A stretch of DNA of 64,000 nucleotides, taken from contig NZ_BAABRS010000001.1 of assembly GCF_039545095.1 (NCBI RefSeq), forward strand, positions 1,674,001-1,738,000, given 5' to 3'. Shown here in pieces: positions 6,241 through 15,900 of the stretch (position 1 is the first letter of the stretch; each line of letters begins with the position of its first letter). The DNA is from Fodinibius salicampi (lineage in GTDB: Bacteria > Bacteroidota > Rhodothermia > Balneolales > Balneolaceae). The notes beneath the pieces are model-generated. The model was not told the DNA's origin. It did no database searches and saw only the letters and a list, made by a program, of their open reading frames with translations. The position numbers and the translations under genes are program-made.

Positions 6241-8826
6241 CTAAATCACGATATCCTTGGCCGGGGCACGAAGATTGTAGTTCGAGCTCATTACCTGTCC
6301 ATAAGCGCCGGTATTGGCTACCAGCACCACATCCCCCTCCTCGGAATGCGGGAATAAGCGGTCAATCCCCAGCTTATCCCCCGACTCACAAATAGGTCCC
6401 ACTATATTTACGGACTGGCTGTTCGGCTCATTCAGCCTGGTCAGGTTCACGATGGTATGGCGGGCTCCATACAGCGCCGGACGAATAAAGGAGTTCATGC
6501 CGGTATCTACGCCCACATACTTTACCTTCCCTTTCCCTTTTAACTGGGTCACGCTGGCAAGCAGTACGCCGGCTACCGCTACCAGGAAACGTCCCGGTTC
6601 CACCCACAACTCGTACTCCGGATGGGCTTCTTTAAACTTTTGCAGAGAGTTGCTTACTTCCTGAATATCCAGATGGGCTTGCGTTTCGTTTTCACGGATA
6701 CCAAATCCACCGCCCAGATCCAGGATTTCAACGCCGCCCAGCTCTTTGGCTACTTCATGCAGTATCACGGCCGTTCGCTTCCAGGAAAAGGGATCTTTTA
6801 TTCCGCTGCCTATATGGGCGTGTAGTCCCTTGATTGACAGATCCAGCTCGTCCACCAGTTCGGCTACCTCTTTAATTTCGAAGCGGGGAATGCCAAACTT
6901 GGAGTGCTTTCCTCCTGTTTTTACATGCTTATGATGACCATGGCCATGGCCCGGATCAATGCGCAGAAACAATTCCTGTCCTTTAAATAATTCAGGCCAC
7001 TGCTGCAGGGGATAAATATTATCCAGCGTGAGGTTCACATCCAGCTCCAGCGCCTCGGCGTATTCCGTTCGGGGTGCAAAGTTTGGCGTGAATAAAATAT
7101 CTTTGCGATCAATATCAGGAAACAGTTCAATTACGTGGTTTACTTCTCCAATGGAAACGCATTCAAAACCGAATCCCAACTCCCGAAAAGTTTTCAGAAC
7201 ATCAGGATTTGCATTGGCCTTAATCGCATAAAGGGATCGGTCCACCGGCTCAATACCTTTAACAAGATTTCCGTATGTGCGCAACGTATCGGTATCATAG
7301 ACGTAGCAGGGACCCGACTCTTCCACGATATCAATTAGCTGCTGCTGTTTTTCTCTCCACCAGAGAGATACGTCACGGCCTTCTTTTTTCTTATCCTCCA
7401 TCAATTCCGGCCATGTGAGTCCGAAGGAGGCCTGGTTTCCCGATTGTGTAATCACATGGTCGTGTAGCTGGCGGACCAGCCGATCAGCCTGTTCACTCTC
7501 AACCACAAAAGTAAAGTTCAAATCGTTGGCAGCCTGACTTACCAGGTAGACTTTGTGTTCTTCAAATACTTCAAAAGCTCCACCCAGCTGATGCAAAATC
7601 GTTCGTATCCGGCGTCCTAACAGGCTCACCGCAGAAACGGATTCTATAACCTTAACCCTGCAATACGCGCCAAGGTCTTCTACAAAAGAAGAGCGGATAT
7701 CGTGAAAGTGCGTATTAAGTCCCGGATCCAGGGAAACGGTCACATTCGACTCCGAGGTAGAAACCAAGTCAATTGAAAGCCCGTACTGCCTGAACACCTC
7801 AAAAGCCTCGGCTAAAAAACCAACCTGCTGCCACATGCCCAGTGAATCCATACTGATCAGGATGACGTTATTCCGGACCGCAATGGTTTTTACCAGGGCT
7901 TCATCATCTGCGCCCTCTTCAGAGATAACCGTACCAGACAATTCCGGGCGTTGCGTACAGCGTACATGGATGGGAATTTTATGCTTGCGGGCCGGCATAA
8001 TGCTGCGCGGATGCAATACCTCAGCCCCGTTGGTCGCAATTTCCTGCGCTTCTTCGTAACTCAGATGATTCAATAACCGGGCCGAGGGCACATTCTGGGG
8101 ATTCGCCGAAAAAAGTCCCGGCACATCGGTCCATATCTCCAACCGCTCTGCACCTATCTTCGCCGCAAAATAAGCTGCTGATACATCTGATCCACCCCGT
8201 CCCAGTACTACGGTCTTATCTTCTGCATCACTTCCGATGAATCCCTGCGTAACAACCAAATCTCCTGCTTTGTGAAGCTTTTGTTCCAACGGCTCATCAA
8301 AATCGGTGTTACTGATAGCTGAGAGTATCAGCGAGCGTTCATTCGCATCTTTGGGAGCGATTGTTTTAATACAGCTTCGTGCGTCAATCCACTCTGCACC
8401 GCCAAGCTCACGATTCAGGTAAGCGGCACCCAGCTTCGTTGCCATCAGCTCACCCATGGCCAACAGGCGGGCCTGTACCCTGTAGCTGGCTTCTCCTATA
8501 AGTTCCATCCCCTTAACAATATGCTCAAGCTCACTAAAGTCATCAGCCAGAAGTTCCTCTGTTGGTACATCCAGTGCCTCACCCAGTTCAAGATGGCGTT
8601 CTTTAACTCTTTGAACCAGATCACCGGTGTTATTCTTCGGTGCATGAGCAATAATTTCTTCCAGGCAATCAGAAATGCCACTTAGTGCCGAATGAACGAG
8701 ACAGACAGAAAATCCCTCGGATTTCCGCTGTTCCACTACCCGTGCAATATTTTTCCAGTTTTCAGCGGACGCAACACTGGTTCCGCCAAATTTTAACACA
8801 ATCCACTTAGAATCTCCGCTACCCAT
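6241..8826 (-). CDS. lysAC: Bifunctional aspartate kinase / diaminopimelate decarboxylase
   Basis: 861-residue fusion of the first and last enzymes of lysine synthesis by the diaminopimelate route. Residues about 7-300 are aspartokinase (KFGGTSVAS at 12-20, GRGGSD at 209-214, substrate loop TNGAEVLHP). Residues about 315-460 form the ACT regulatory region, where lysine feedback is expected. Residues about 485-861 are group III PLP-dependent decarboxylase: the PLP lysine is Lys536 in YAIKANANP, followed by HIGSGI and the partner-site motif CESGD. The N-terminus begins directly before the kinase strand (KWIVLKFGG), so the start is firm. It is convergent with the four-helix-bundle gene and divergent from the TonB receptor gene, and probably monocistronic. 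Confidence 0.95.
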   Translation of the reverse strand: MGSGDSKWIVLKFGGTSVASAENWKNIARVVEQRKSEGFSVCLVHSALSGISDCLEEIIAHAPKNNTGDLVQRVKERHLELGEALDVPTEELLADDFSELEHIVKGMELIGEASYRVQARLLAMGELMATKLGAAYLNRELGGAEWIDARSCIKTIAPKDANERSLILSAISNTDFDEPLEQKLHKAGDLVVTQGFIGSDAEDKTVVLGRGGSDVSAAYFAAKIGAERLEIWTDVPGLFSANPQNVPSARLLNHLSYEEAQEIATNGAEVLHPRSIMPARKHKIPIHVRCTQRPELSGTVISEEGADDEALVKTIAVRNNVILISMDSLGMWQQVGFLAEAFEVFRQYGLSIDLVSTSESNVTVSLDPGLNTHFHDIRSSFVEDLGAYCRVKVIESVSAVSLLGRRIRTILHQLGGAFEVFEEHKVYLVSQAANDLNFTFVVESEQADRLVRQLHDHVITQSGNQASFGLTWPELMEDKKKEGRDVSLWWREKQQQLIDIVEESGPCYVYDTDTLRTYGNLVKGIEPVDRSLYAIKANANPDVLKTFRELGFGFECVSIGEVNHVIELFPDIDRKDILFTPNFAPRTEYAEALELDVNLTLDNIYPLQQWPELFKGQELFLRIDPGHGHGHHKHVKTGGKHSKFGIPRFEIKEVAELVDELDLSIKGLHAHIGSGIKDPFSWKRTAVILHEVAKELGGVEILDLGGGFGIRENETQAHLDIQEVSNSLQKFKEAHPEYELWVEPGRFLVAVAGVLLASVTQLKGKGKVKYVGVDTGMNSFIRPALYGARHTIVNLTRLNEPNSQSVNIVGPICESGDKLGIDRLFPHSEEGDVVLVANTGAYGQVMSSNYNLRAPAKDIVI

Positions 8827-8965
8827 AAGAAATCTAATTAATTCAAACGCATTCTCATTACTAATTATTGAACGCCAAAGATAACAATCTATTCATTCGT
8901 TTTTTTAAAAAAATCCATTAGTTTTAAGGCCGTTATAAATATCAAAACGTACTGCGACAGAGAGC

Positions 8966-11224
8966 ATGAGATTTTCCCTGATACTATTCTTTACGATTGC
9001 CATTCCGACCCTTTGTTTCGCTCAGCAAACGGCATCGCTCAATGGATATATTAGCGATGCCCAAACAGGCGAAACGCTTATTTCAGCCAATATTGCACTG
9101 GATAATGGAGCGCGGGGTACCTCTTCTAATACTTCGGGCTATTACAATCTAACCGATATAGAGCCGGGCGAATATACCGTTATTGTTACTTATATTGGTT
9201 ATCAGCGATACGAACGGACCATTACCCTTGAAGAAGGCGAAAGCCTGCGGCTTGATGTGGAGCTCAATCCGGAGGGGTATCAGCTGGAAGAGGTAGTTGT
9301 GGAGTCTGAGCGTGAAGAGGAAGAGCAACGCAATATCGGAGCGGCACAAATAGAGACGGAACTCATAAAGGATCTCCCCTCTGTTTTCCAGGCGGATGTC
9401 TTTCGTTCGCTTCAGCTTTTGCCCGGGATCAAAGCCGCATCTGATTTTTCAAGCGGACTTTATATTCGCGGGGGCAGTCCCGATCAAACACTCATTCTCC
9501 TGGATGAAACCACCGTATACAATCCCTCCCATTTTTTCGGTTTTTTCTCCACTTTTAATCCCGATGCCGTCAAAGATGTTCGCCTCTATAAGGGCGCCTA
9601 CCCGGCCAAGTACGGGGGACGGCTCGGATCGGTACTTACTATTTACAATAAAGACGGAAATCGCAATGAATTTGAGGGGGCTGCTACTATCGGACTTCTC
9701 TCTTCGCGGCTTGCTTTAGAGGGTCCCCTGGAAAAAGGCTCCTGGATGCTGGCTGTGCGCCGATCAACGCTCGAACCCCTGCTAGGTATCCTGCGCCAAT
9801 CGACGGATAACATACCCGACAGCTTCTATTTTTTTGATATTAACGGAAAACTCAACTACGACTTAAATCCCGATAATAAATTTTCCCTTGCTTTCTATTC
9901 CGGCTTAGACGATCTGAAATTTTCTTTTGCCGAGGATGCCGTTATCAACCTTAACTACGGCAATCAAACGCTGAGCTCTACCTGGACACATATCTTTTCT
10001 GACGATCTGTTTGGTCATTTTACCCTGACCGGATCCCGGTATTTTAACTATCCCTCTTTTAATATCGCCTCCACTCCTTTTGAGCAGTCAAACAACATCT
10101 ATGATTTTTCTGTCAAAGGTGATTTTGACTATTATCCCAGCCGAAATCATCATATATCCGCAGGCTTTTGGACCGGTAATATGACCCTTAAGCTTCGGGA
10201 TGTTTTTGACAATGAACCTACCTTTAATTCCCGGACTCAATCGCAATATGGCTCACTGTATATACAGGACAACTGGACTATTTCCGACCATTGGGAAGCG
10301 ACCCCGGGCATACGCCTCAATGGCTTCAGCGAGGGCGATTACTTGCGGTTGGAACCGCGTGTATCCATCGAATATAGTCCGTCTGATCGTCTCCGGCTGC
10401 AAGCAGCCTATGGACGATACAATCAATATTTAACGCTTATTTCGAATGAAGCTTTTAGCGGATTCGATGTATGGCTGACTGCAGATGAAGGAGTCCCCCC
10501 GGCCTATGGAGATCAATATGTGGTCGGGGCCAAAACCCTGCCATTTGAAAATTATGGACTTGACCTGGAGCTTTACTATCGCACGATGAGGGATCTCTTC
10601 GAACCTGATCCCTTTTTGCCCGACCGGGCCGGGCTTCCCTATGAAGAAACTTTTCGTTTTGGTGAAGGGTATGCATACGGAGCTGAACTGTTTTTTGAAC
10701 GTAAATCAGGTCGGTTAACCGGTTTCCTGGGTTATACTTTTGGCGTAAGCAGGCGCAAGTTTCCGGGTTTTAATGAACCGCCAACCGGCGATTCGGAAGC
10801 CCGTTTCTATCCTCCGAAATATGACCGTACGCACGACCTTAATCTGGTGTTGGAATATCGAATCAACAACCGATGGTCGACTAATGCGGTCTTTAATTAT
10901 GCTACCGGTCAGGCCTATACCAAGCCCCTCGGACGTACTGCCGCTTTCAACTATCCTACATCAAATATTGCTCTGGATCAGTTGGTTGTAGGGCGGGTTA
11001 ATGCTTCTCGCTTGCCCGCCTACCACCGGTTTGATATTAGCTTTAGCCGGCAGGGAACTTTTTTTGGACTGGGAGAAGCACAGTGGCAATTCCAGCTTAT
11101 TAATCTGTATTCGCGGCGTAATGTTTGGTTTTATAATTACGATCTCGATGAAAATCCCGCCGAGCGGGAAGCCGTACAATTACTTCCAATTCTACCGACG
11201 ATATCTTATACCTTAAATTTCTGA
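8966..11224 (+). CDS. TonB-dependent receptor with carboxypeptidase-like N-terminal domain
   Basis: 752 residues, outer membrane. A Sec signal peptide (to about residue 20, LCFAQQ) is followed by a carboxypeptidase-regulatory-like beta-sandwich (25-115, SLNGYISDAQTGETLISANI). A plug domain (about 130-240) contains LYIRGGSPDQTLILLDETTVY, and a 22-strand-type barrel runs to an aromatic C-terminus (TISYTLNF). The stop is one base before the DUF4249 lipoprotein gene. This pairing is common in Bacteroidota as a SusCD-like uptake pair without a SusD. The substrate is unknown; no degradative enzymes are adjacent. Confidence 0.92.
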   Translation: MRFSLILFFTIAIPTLCFAQQTASLNGYISDAQTGETLISANIALDNGARGTSSNTSGYYNLTDIEPGEYTVIVTYIGYQRYERTITLEEGESLRLDVELNPEGYQLEEVVVESEREEEEQRNIGAAQIETELIKDLPSVFQADVFRSLQLLPGIKAASDFSSGLYIRGGSPDQTLILLDETTVYNPSHFFGFFSTFNPDAVKDVRLYKGAYPAKYGGRLGSVLTIYNKDGNRNEFEGAATIGLLSSRLALEGPLEKGSWMLAVRRSTLEPLLGILRQSTDNIPDSFYFFDINGKLNYDLNPDNKFSLAFYSGLDDLKFSFAEDAVINLNYGNQTLSSTWTHIFSDDLFGHFTLTGSRYFNYPSFNIASTPFEQSNNIYDFSVKGDFDYYPSRNHHISAGFWTGNMTLKLRDVFDNEPTFNSRTQSQYGSLYIQDNWTISDHWEATPGIRLNGFSEGDYLRLEPRVSIEYSPSDRLRLQAAYGRYNQYLTLISNEAFSGFDVWLTADEGVPPAYGDQYVVGAKTLPFENYGLDLELYYRTMRDLFEPDPFLPDRAGLPYEETFRFGEGYAYGAELFFERKSGRLTGFLGYTFGVSRRKFPGFNEPPTGDSEARFYPPKYDRTHDLNLVLEYRINNRWSTNAVFNYATGQAYTKPLGRTAAFNYPTSNIALDQLVVGRVNASRLPAYHRFDISFSRQGTFFGLGEAQWQFQLINLYSRRNVWFYNYDLDENPAEREAVQLLPILPTISYTLNF

Positions 11225-11225
11225 T

Positions 11226-12119
11226 ATGAAACGTTACATTAATCTTCTATTTGTACTTCTACTATTCTGCAGCGGATGCGAACTGTATACCCAGGATGAG
11301 TATGAAGAATATATTGTTGTTGAATCGTATCTTGTTGCCAATGGAACTCTTCCCAATGTTTTACTGTCGCATACTACTCCCATAGAAGAAGAATATAGCT
11401 TTCAGGATACCGCCATTGAAGGAGCTGAAGTACAGGTGAGGCGCCTGAATGCCGACAGCAGTATTATAGAGACCTTTGAATATAAACAAGTCAATCCGGG
11501 AATTTATGAACCGGTTCTCAGCCATACCGTACTGGACCAACAGCTCTATGAGCTATACATCCAAACAAATAGTGGAGAAACTGTAAAAGCGCAGACCTAT
11601 GTACCCGGCAACTTTGAAACCGTTAACAGAGATCAAATTAAAGATGGTTATGTGTATCAGTCCGAGGAGCAGGTTCAGTTAAAGGTAACTCCCAGTGAAT
11701 ATCCCGGCAGGCAAACATTTTACTTCTTCACCGTTAATGTTTCTGCCGATGCCGATCTGAGATTAACTCCTTTTTATGCAGACTTGGTGGAAAACCAGGA
11801 TGCTGATACGGCTAACTTTTACATAAACTCCTCGAATATTGTTAACGAAGGAAACTACAATCAAAATCAAGATGGCACCATTAGCCTGAACCTGCCCTGG
11901 ATTTCCATCGCTTTTTATGGTAGAAATACTATTATCGCCAATGCCATTGACGATAATATGTACGATTTCTTGCGTTCCCAGAGCGTTCAAACTGGTGGGT
12001 CTACACTCTCTCCCGGAGAGATACAAAATATAGATTATAATGTTGAAGGTGGAATAGGTATTTTCGGAAGTATGGCAAGCGATACCGTTTTGGTAAACAT
12101 CCTTGAGCCTCAACAATAA
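11226..12119 (+). CDS. DUF4249 family outer-membrane lipoprotein
   Basis: 297 residues. A lipoprotein signal ends at Cys18 (LLLFCSGC), followed by a DUF4249-like beta-sandwich start (EEYIVVESYLVANGTLPNV, LSHTTPIEEEYSFQDTAIEG), where an attached-strand region presents a binding surface. DUF4249 proteins are almost always encoded next to a TonB receptor with a carboxypeptidase-like domain, and this gene follows such a receptor after one base. It is therefore the probable surface partner of that receptor. The ligand is not known. Confidence 0.85.
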   Translation: MKRYINLLFVLLLFCSGCELYTQDEYEEYIVVESYLVANGTLPNVLLSHTTPIEEEYSFQDTAIEGAEVQVRRLNADSSIIETFEYKQVNPGIYEPVLSHTVLDQQLYELYIQTNSGETVKAQTYVPGNFETVNRDQIKDGYVYQSEEQVQLKVTPSEYPGRQTFYFFTVNVSADADLRLTPFYADLVENQDADTANFYINSSNIVNEGNYNQNQDGTISLNLPWISIAFYGRNTIIANAIDDNMYDFLRSQSVQTGGSTLSPGEIQNIDYNVEGGIGIFGSMASDTVLVNILEPQQ

Positions 12120-12235
12120 AAATCCGCGTTATCTTTTCAGACCAAAATTTTTCTTTCTAATTTAATGACACCATCCTTTGGTCTTAGCTTTTTTTTCGAG
12201 ATATTTATGCTGCAAAACAGAATCAACCCATTATC

Positions 12236-12679
12236 ATGATTATTCCTATTGCAAGCGACCATGCCGGTTATAAGGCCAAAGAAAAAGTAAAAAAAATGCT
12301 GGAAGAACTCGGGCATATGCCGGTTGACTTTGGCACTCATTCCGAAGAATCGGTAGATTATCCTGATTATGCCATACAGGTTACCGAAAAAGTAGATAAA
12401 GGAGAGCATGAAAAAGGTATTCTCGTTTGTGGCAGCGGTCAGGGTATGTGTATGACGGCCAATAAATATGGCAATGTTCGCGCCGCTCTTGCCTACGACC
12501 AGGATTCTGCCCGCCTGACCCGACAGCACAACAATTCCAATATCCTCTGCTTGCCCGGCCGGCAATTAACGGACGACCAGCTTCAACAAATTGTGGCAAC
12601 ATGGCTGGAAACTGAATTCGATGGAGGCCGGCACGAACGGCGGGTCAACAAAATTAAAGATCTAACCAAGAACAATTAA
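12236..12679 (+). CDS. rpiB: Ribose 5-phosphate isomerase B
   Basis: 147 residues, the usual RpiB length. It interconverts ribose 5-phosphate and ribulose 5-phosphate in the pentose phosphate pathway, in the cytoplasm. Key residues visible are Asp8-His9 (ASDHAGY), the catalytic Cys65 in VCGSGQGM, the NKYGNVRAA segment and [14 protein letters not shown]. The gene ends 5 nt before glyA, so the two form an operon that couples pentose phosphate and one-carbon metabolism. LacA/B-type galactose 6-phosphate isomerase is a related alternative, but a partner subunit is absent. Confidence 0.93.
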   Translation: MIIPIASDHAGYKAKEKVKKMLEELGHMPVDFGTHSEESVDYPDYAIQVTEKVDKGEHEKGILVCGSGQGMCMTANKYGNVRAALAYDQDSARLTRQHNNSNILCLPGRQLTDDQLQQIVATWLETEFDGGRHERRVNKIKDLTKNN

Positions 12680-12684
12680 TATTC

Positions 12685-13983
12685 ATGAAACCTCTCGCTC
12701 AAGAAGATCCAACTATTTATAACCTCCTGAATGAGGAAAAAGAGCGGCAAAATAATAATTTGGAACTAATTGCTTCTGAAAATTTTGCCTCTCGTGCTGT
12801 TATTGAAGCAATGGGTTCTACCCTTACAAATAAATATGCTGAAGGGTTACCCGGCAAGCGCTATTACGGGGGTTGCGAAGTGGTTGACAAGGTGGAAGAG
12901 AAAGCGAGAGAAAGAGCGAAGAAATTGTTCGATGCGGAATGGGTTAATGTTCAGCCGCATTCAGGGGCACAAGCCAATGCAGCCGTATATCTCGCATTTA
13001 TGGAGCCCGGAGATACCCTGCTGGGGCTGGATCTTTCTCACGGCGGACACCTGACCCACGGATCCCCGGTCAACTTTTCTGGCCTTATTTATAACTCAGA
13101 ATTCTATGGTGTGGATAAGGAGTCCGGGCGTATTGATCTGGATGAAGTTCGAAAAAAAGCGAAAGAAATCCAGCCCAAGCTTATTTCTATCGGTGCTTCT
13201 GCCTATCCCCGGGACCTTGACTATAAGGCCTTTCGTGAAATTGCAGATGAAGTAGGGGCATATCTATGGATGGATATGGCACACACTGCCGGCCTCATAG
13301 CAGCAGGACTTTTAAATAATCCCCTGCCACACTGCCACGTAGTGACAACTACTACGCATAAAACACTGCGGGGGCCGCGGGGTGGCATGATATTAATTGG
13401 TGAAGACGGTGAAAATACACTCGGGGTTACCGCCCGCAAATCCGGGCGGACCAAAAACTGGAGCGAAGTTCTTGATTCCAGTGTATTCCCGGGAACGCAG
13501 GGTGGACCGCTGATGCACGTTATTGCCTCCAAGGCCGTTTCCTTTAAAGAGGCATTACAAGATGACTTCGTTGACTATCAGAAACAAGTGAAGGCAAATG
13601 CCCATACACTTGGGGAAACCTTCAAAAAAATGGATTATAACCTTGTTAGCAACGGAACCGATAATCACCTGATTCTCATAGACCTGCGTAATAAAGGATT
13701 AACAGGGAAAATTGCAGAGCAGGCGCTTGAAAAGGCAAATATTACCCTTAACAAAAATATGGTGCCCTTTGATACTGAAAGTCCGTTTGTTACCTCCGGA
13801 ATACGGATTGGCTCTCCAGCCATGACCAGCCGGGGTTTTGGAGAAGAGGAGTTCAAAAAGGTAGCCCAGCTTATTGATCAGGTACTGCAAAGCCCTGATG
13901 ATGGAAAAATCATTAATCAAACGCGTAATGAAGTTGCCGAACTCTGTGAACAGTACCCACTTTATGATTTCGTTACAGCTTAA
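12685..13983 (+). CDS. glyA: Serine hydroxymethyltransferase
   Basis: 432 residues. A PLP enzyme converting serine and tetrahydrofolate to glycine and 5,10-methylene-THF, the main one-carbon source. Family hallmarks are [12 protein letters not shown] near residue 25, [13 protein letters not shown], and the PLP lysine Lys226 in [17 protein letters not shown] loop of about nine residues after GGMILI, typical of several bacterial members, is present. It is co-transcribed with rpiB (5-nt gap) and convergent with tatA. Confidence 0.96.
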   Translation: MKPLAQEDPTIYNLLNEEKERQNNNLELIASENFASRAVIEAMGSTLTNKYAEGLPGKRYYGGCEVVDKVEEKARERAKKLFDAEWVNVQPHSGAQANAAVYLAFMEPGDTLLGLDLSHGGHLTHGSPVNFSGLIYNSEFYGVDKESGRIDLDEVRKKAKEIQPKLISIGASAYPRDLDYKAFREIADEVGAYLWMDMAHTAGLIAAGLLNNPLPHCHVVTTTTHKTLRGPRGGMILIGEDGENTLGVTARKSGRTKNWSEVLDSSVFPGTQGGPLMHVIASKAVSFKEALQDDFVDYQKQVKANAHTLGETFKKMDYNLVSNGTDNHLILIDLRNKGLTGKIAEQALEKANITLNKNMVPFDTESPFVTSGIRIGSPAMTSRGFGEEEFKKVAQLIDQVLQSPDDGKIINQTRNEVAELCEQYPLYDFVTA

Positions 13984-13995
13984 CCATATTAATAG

Positions 13996-14178
13996 CTATT
14001 TTTGGGACGTTTCATTGGTATCCTGCTCTTCATTCGTTTCCACATCTTTCTTGGAAACCTTTTTGAACTCAGTAATACCCTGACCAATACCGCGGGCCAG
14101 TTCAGGTATCTTTTTTGCGCCAAAGAATAAGATAATAACCGCAACAATCAGTATTATTTCAGTTGCTCCAAATGTCAT
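13996..14178 (-). CDS. tatA: Sec-independent translocase TatA/E subunit
   Basis: 60 residues. A short N-terminal membrane helix (TEIILIVAVIILFFG) is followed by the hinge and amphipathic helix (AKKIPELARGIGQGITEFKK) and a polar acidic tail, the standard TatA/E plan. With TatC it forms the twin-arginine pore that exports folded proteins. The gene is convergent with glyA and divergent from tatC, which starts about 180 bp away, so tatA and tatC sit head-to-head rather than in one operon. No TatB is visible, as is common in this phylum. Confidence 0.93.
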   Translation of the reverse strand: MTFGATEIILIVAVIILFFGAKKIPELARGIGQGITEFKKVSKKDVETNEEQDTNETSQK

Positions 14179-14336
14179 AACAATTCAATTTCAACTATTT
14201 ATGAATGGCTTTTTGTTCTACCTTCAGGATAAGAAAACAAAAGCACTTTAAATAATTTTAGTCAATGAAAGTTTTAACGCTTAGTTTGTCCCCGGGCAAC
14301 CTACTTTTAAAACATTAAATCCGAGCATTAATATTG

Positions 14337-14344
14337 TACTTTAG
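14337..14344 (+). promoter_or_regulatory. Possible -7 element for tatC
   Basis: TACTTTAG resembles the Bacteroidota -7 consensus TAnnTTTG with one difference. If it is used, transcription starts after the upstream GTG codon at 14344 and favours the ATG at 14362 as the tatC start. No reliable -33 element was assigned. Confidence 0.3.
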
Positions 14345-14361
14345 TGGAAAAAAGAGAAACA

Positions 14362-15183
14362 ATGACTAAAAACCTGCCTGAAGCAAAGGCTCCCAAAGAC
14401 AGAACAGCCGATATGGCTTTTTTAGATCATCTCGAGGAGCTTAGGTGGCGAATCATCAAAGGATTGGGCGGCATTGGAATAGGAATAGTAATTGCCTTTA
14501 TTTTCGGTGATTTCTTTATTGATACGGTCATACTGGGTCCTACCAACGCAGACTTCCTCGTCTATAGACTTTTAGGTATAGAAGCAATCGATCTGACCCT
14601 CCAAAGTCGTAAACTACCCGGACAGTTTTTTACCTATTGGGGATCACTTATTGTTGTTGGAGGTATTATAGGATCCCCAATTTTCTTCTATCAGCTTTGG
14701 GCTTTTATCGAACCTGCACTGGAACGCACAGAAAAATGGAAAACCCGTGGTAATACTGCTTTTATCACGTTTTTCTTTCTGCTGGGCGTAGCATTTGGCT
14801 ATTTTGTACTGGTGCCATTTGCCCTACAGTTTTTCTCTCAGTTCCAAATTTCAACGGCCATTCACAATGACTTTGACATAAACGAATATTTTAGTTCGGT
14901 CACCATGTGGGTGCTTTCCTGCGGTATTATTTTCCAGCTGCCGGTACTCAGTTATTTTCTTTCAAAATTTGGTCTTCTTACCCCCGAATTCTTGCGTAAA
15001 TATCGCCGCCATGCCATCATCTTCTGTTTTATATTGTCGGCTTTTCTCACGCCACCGGATCCGGTTTCCCAAATACTAATTGCGATTCCTCTTATACTGC
15101 TCTTCCAACTTGCCGTATGGATGAGTAAAATTGCAGTTCGCAAACGAAAGAAAGAACTTGATAAAGCATTTGGAGATGCTTAA
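14362..15183 (+). CDS. tatC: Sec-independent translocase subunit TatC
   Basis: 273 residues from ATG 14362 (a GTG six codons upstream is an alternative). It is the polytopic receptor of the twin-arginine pathway and recognises RR signal peptides. The N-terminal motif MAFLDHLEELRWRIIKG is diagnostic. Six hydrophobic segments follow, with FYQLWAFIEPALERTEK after the second and ILSAFLTPPDPVSQILIAIPLILLF near the end. The stretch FFIDTVILGPTNADFLVYRLLG is a longer first periplasmic loop of the kind seen in Bacteroidota TatC. The tatA gene lies just upstream on the other strand. Confidence 0.95.
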   Translation: MTKNLPEAKAPKDRTADMAFLDHLEELRWRIIKGLGGIGIGIVIAFIFGDFFIDTVILGPTNADFLVYRLLGIEAIDLTLQSRKLPGQFFTYWGSLIVVGGIIGSPIFFYQLWAFIEPALERTEKWKTRGNTAFITFFFLLGVAFGYFVLVPFALQFFSQFQISTAIHNDFDINEYFSSVTMWVLSCGIIFQLPVLSYFLSKFGLLTPEFLRKYRRHAIIFCFILSAFLTPPDPVSQILIAIPLILLFQLAVWMSKIAVRKRKKELDKAFGDA

Positions 15184-15317
15184 AAATATTCAGGCTTTGC
15201 AGCCCGTTTTAAATACGTTACCTTTAGCAGCTGTATTGACCTAATTCATATTTACAGTTCTGTCCGGCAAAACTGCCAACTAAACAAGGAACTAAATATT
15301 TAGAGAAACTTCTGATA

Positions 15318-15857
15318 ATGTCATCTAAAAGATCTGCTTTAACATTTTTACTGCCTATTCTGCTCGTTGCATTTATCATTCAATCTTGTGGCGATAATTC
15401 TACTAATTTCAGGGAAATTGAATACACCCCTCCCGAACCCTATGATATTAACAATGCCGTAAGCGACTCTACCACGGAAGATGGGCTTACTATTTATGTT
15501 ATAGAAGAAGGATATGGGAAATCTGGTGTCGTTTCACGAGACCAATTACGCGTACGCTATACCGGTAGAACAGAAGATGGAGAGGTATTTGAGAGCACAT
15601 ATCGCAATGGCAATTCCACACCCGGCATTTTACGGAACCTTACTCCAAATCCCATGACTTCCCCACAAGGTCGACGCATTAATCCACTTGTGGATGGTTT
15701 CCGGCGAGGATTATTGGGGATGGTAGAAGGAGAAAAAAGAAAGCTGATTATTCCCCCGGAGCTGGGATACGGAACGGTGGATGAAGAGCCTGCAGAAGGA
15801 AGTCTCGAAAATAAAACCCTGTATTTTGATGTTGAGCTTGTAGAAATTCTCAATTGA
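15318..15857 (+). CDS. FKBP-type peptidyl-prolyl isomerase, lipoprotein
   Basis: 179 residues. The signal peptide ends in a lipobox with Cys24 (FIIQSC), so the protein is membrane-anchored in the periplasm. A linker is followed by one FKBP domain (about 60-178): VSRDQLRVRYTGRTEDGEVFEST, the hydrophobic loop LVDGFRRGLLGMVEGEKRKLIIPPELGYG, and the final strand LYFDVELVEI. The insertion between the first strands and the active-site region is slightly longer than in cytosolic FKBPs. It is expected to help fold exported proteins. It is monocistronic, 134 nt after tatC. Confidence 0.9.
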   Translation: MSSKRSALTFLLPILLVAFIIQSCGDNSTNFREIEYTPPEPYDINNAVSDSTTEDGLTIYVIEEGYGKSGVVSRDQLRVRYTGRTEDGEVFESTYRNGNSTPGILRNLTPNPMTSPQGRRINPLVDGFRRGLLGMVEGEKRKLIIPPELGYGTVDEEPAEGSLENKTLYFDVELVEILN

Positions 15858-15900
15858 TCATCTGTTACAGGCTTATATCCATTTTTAACTGCACACCTGG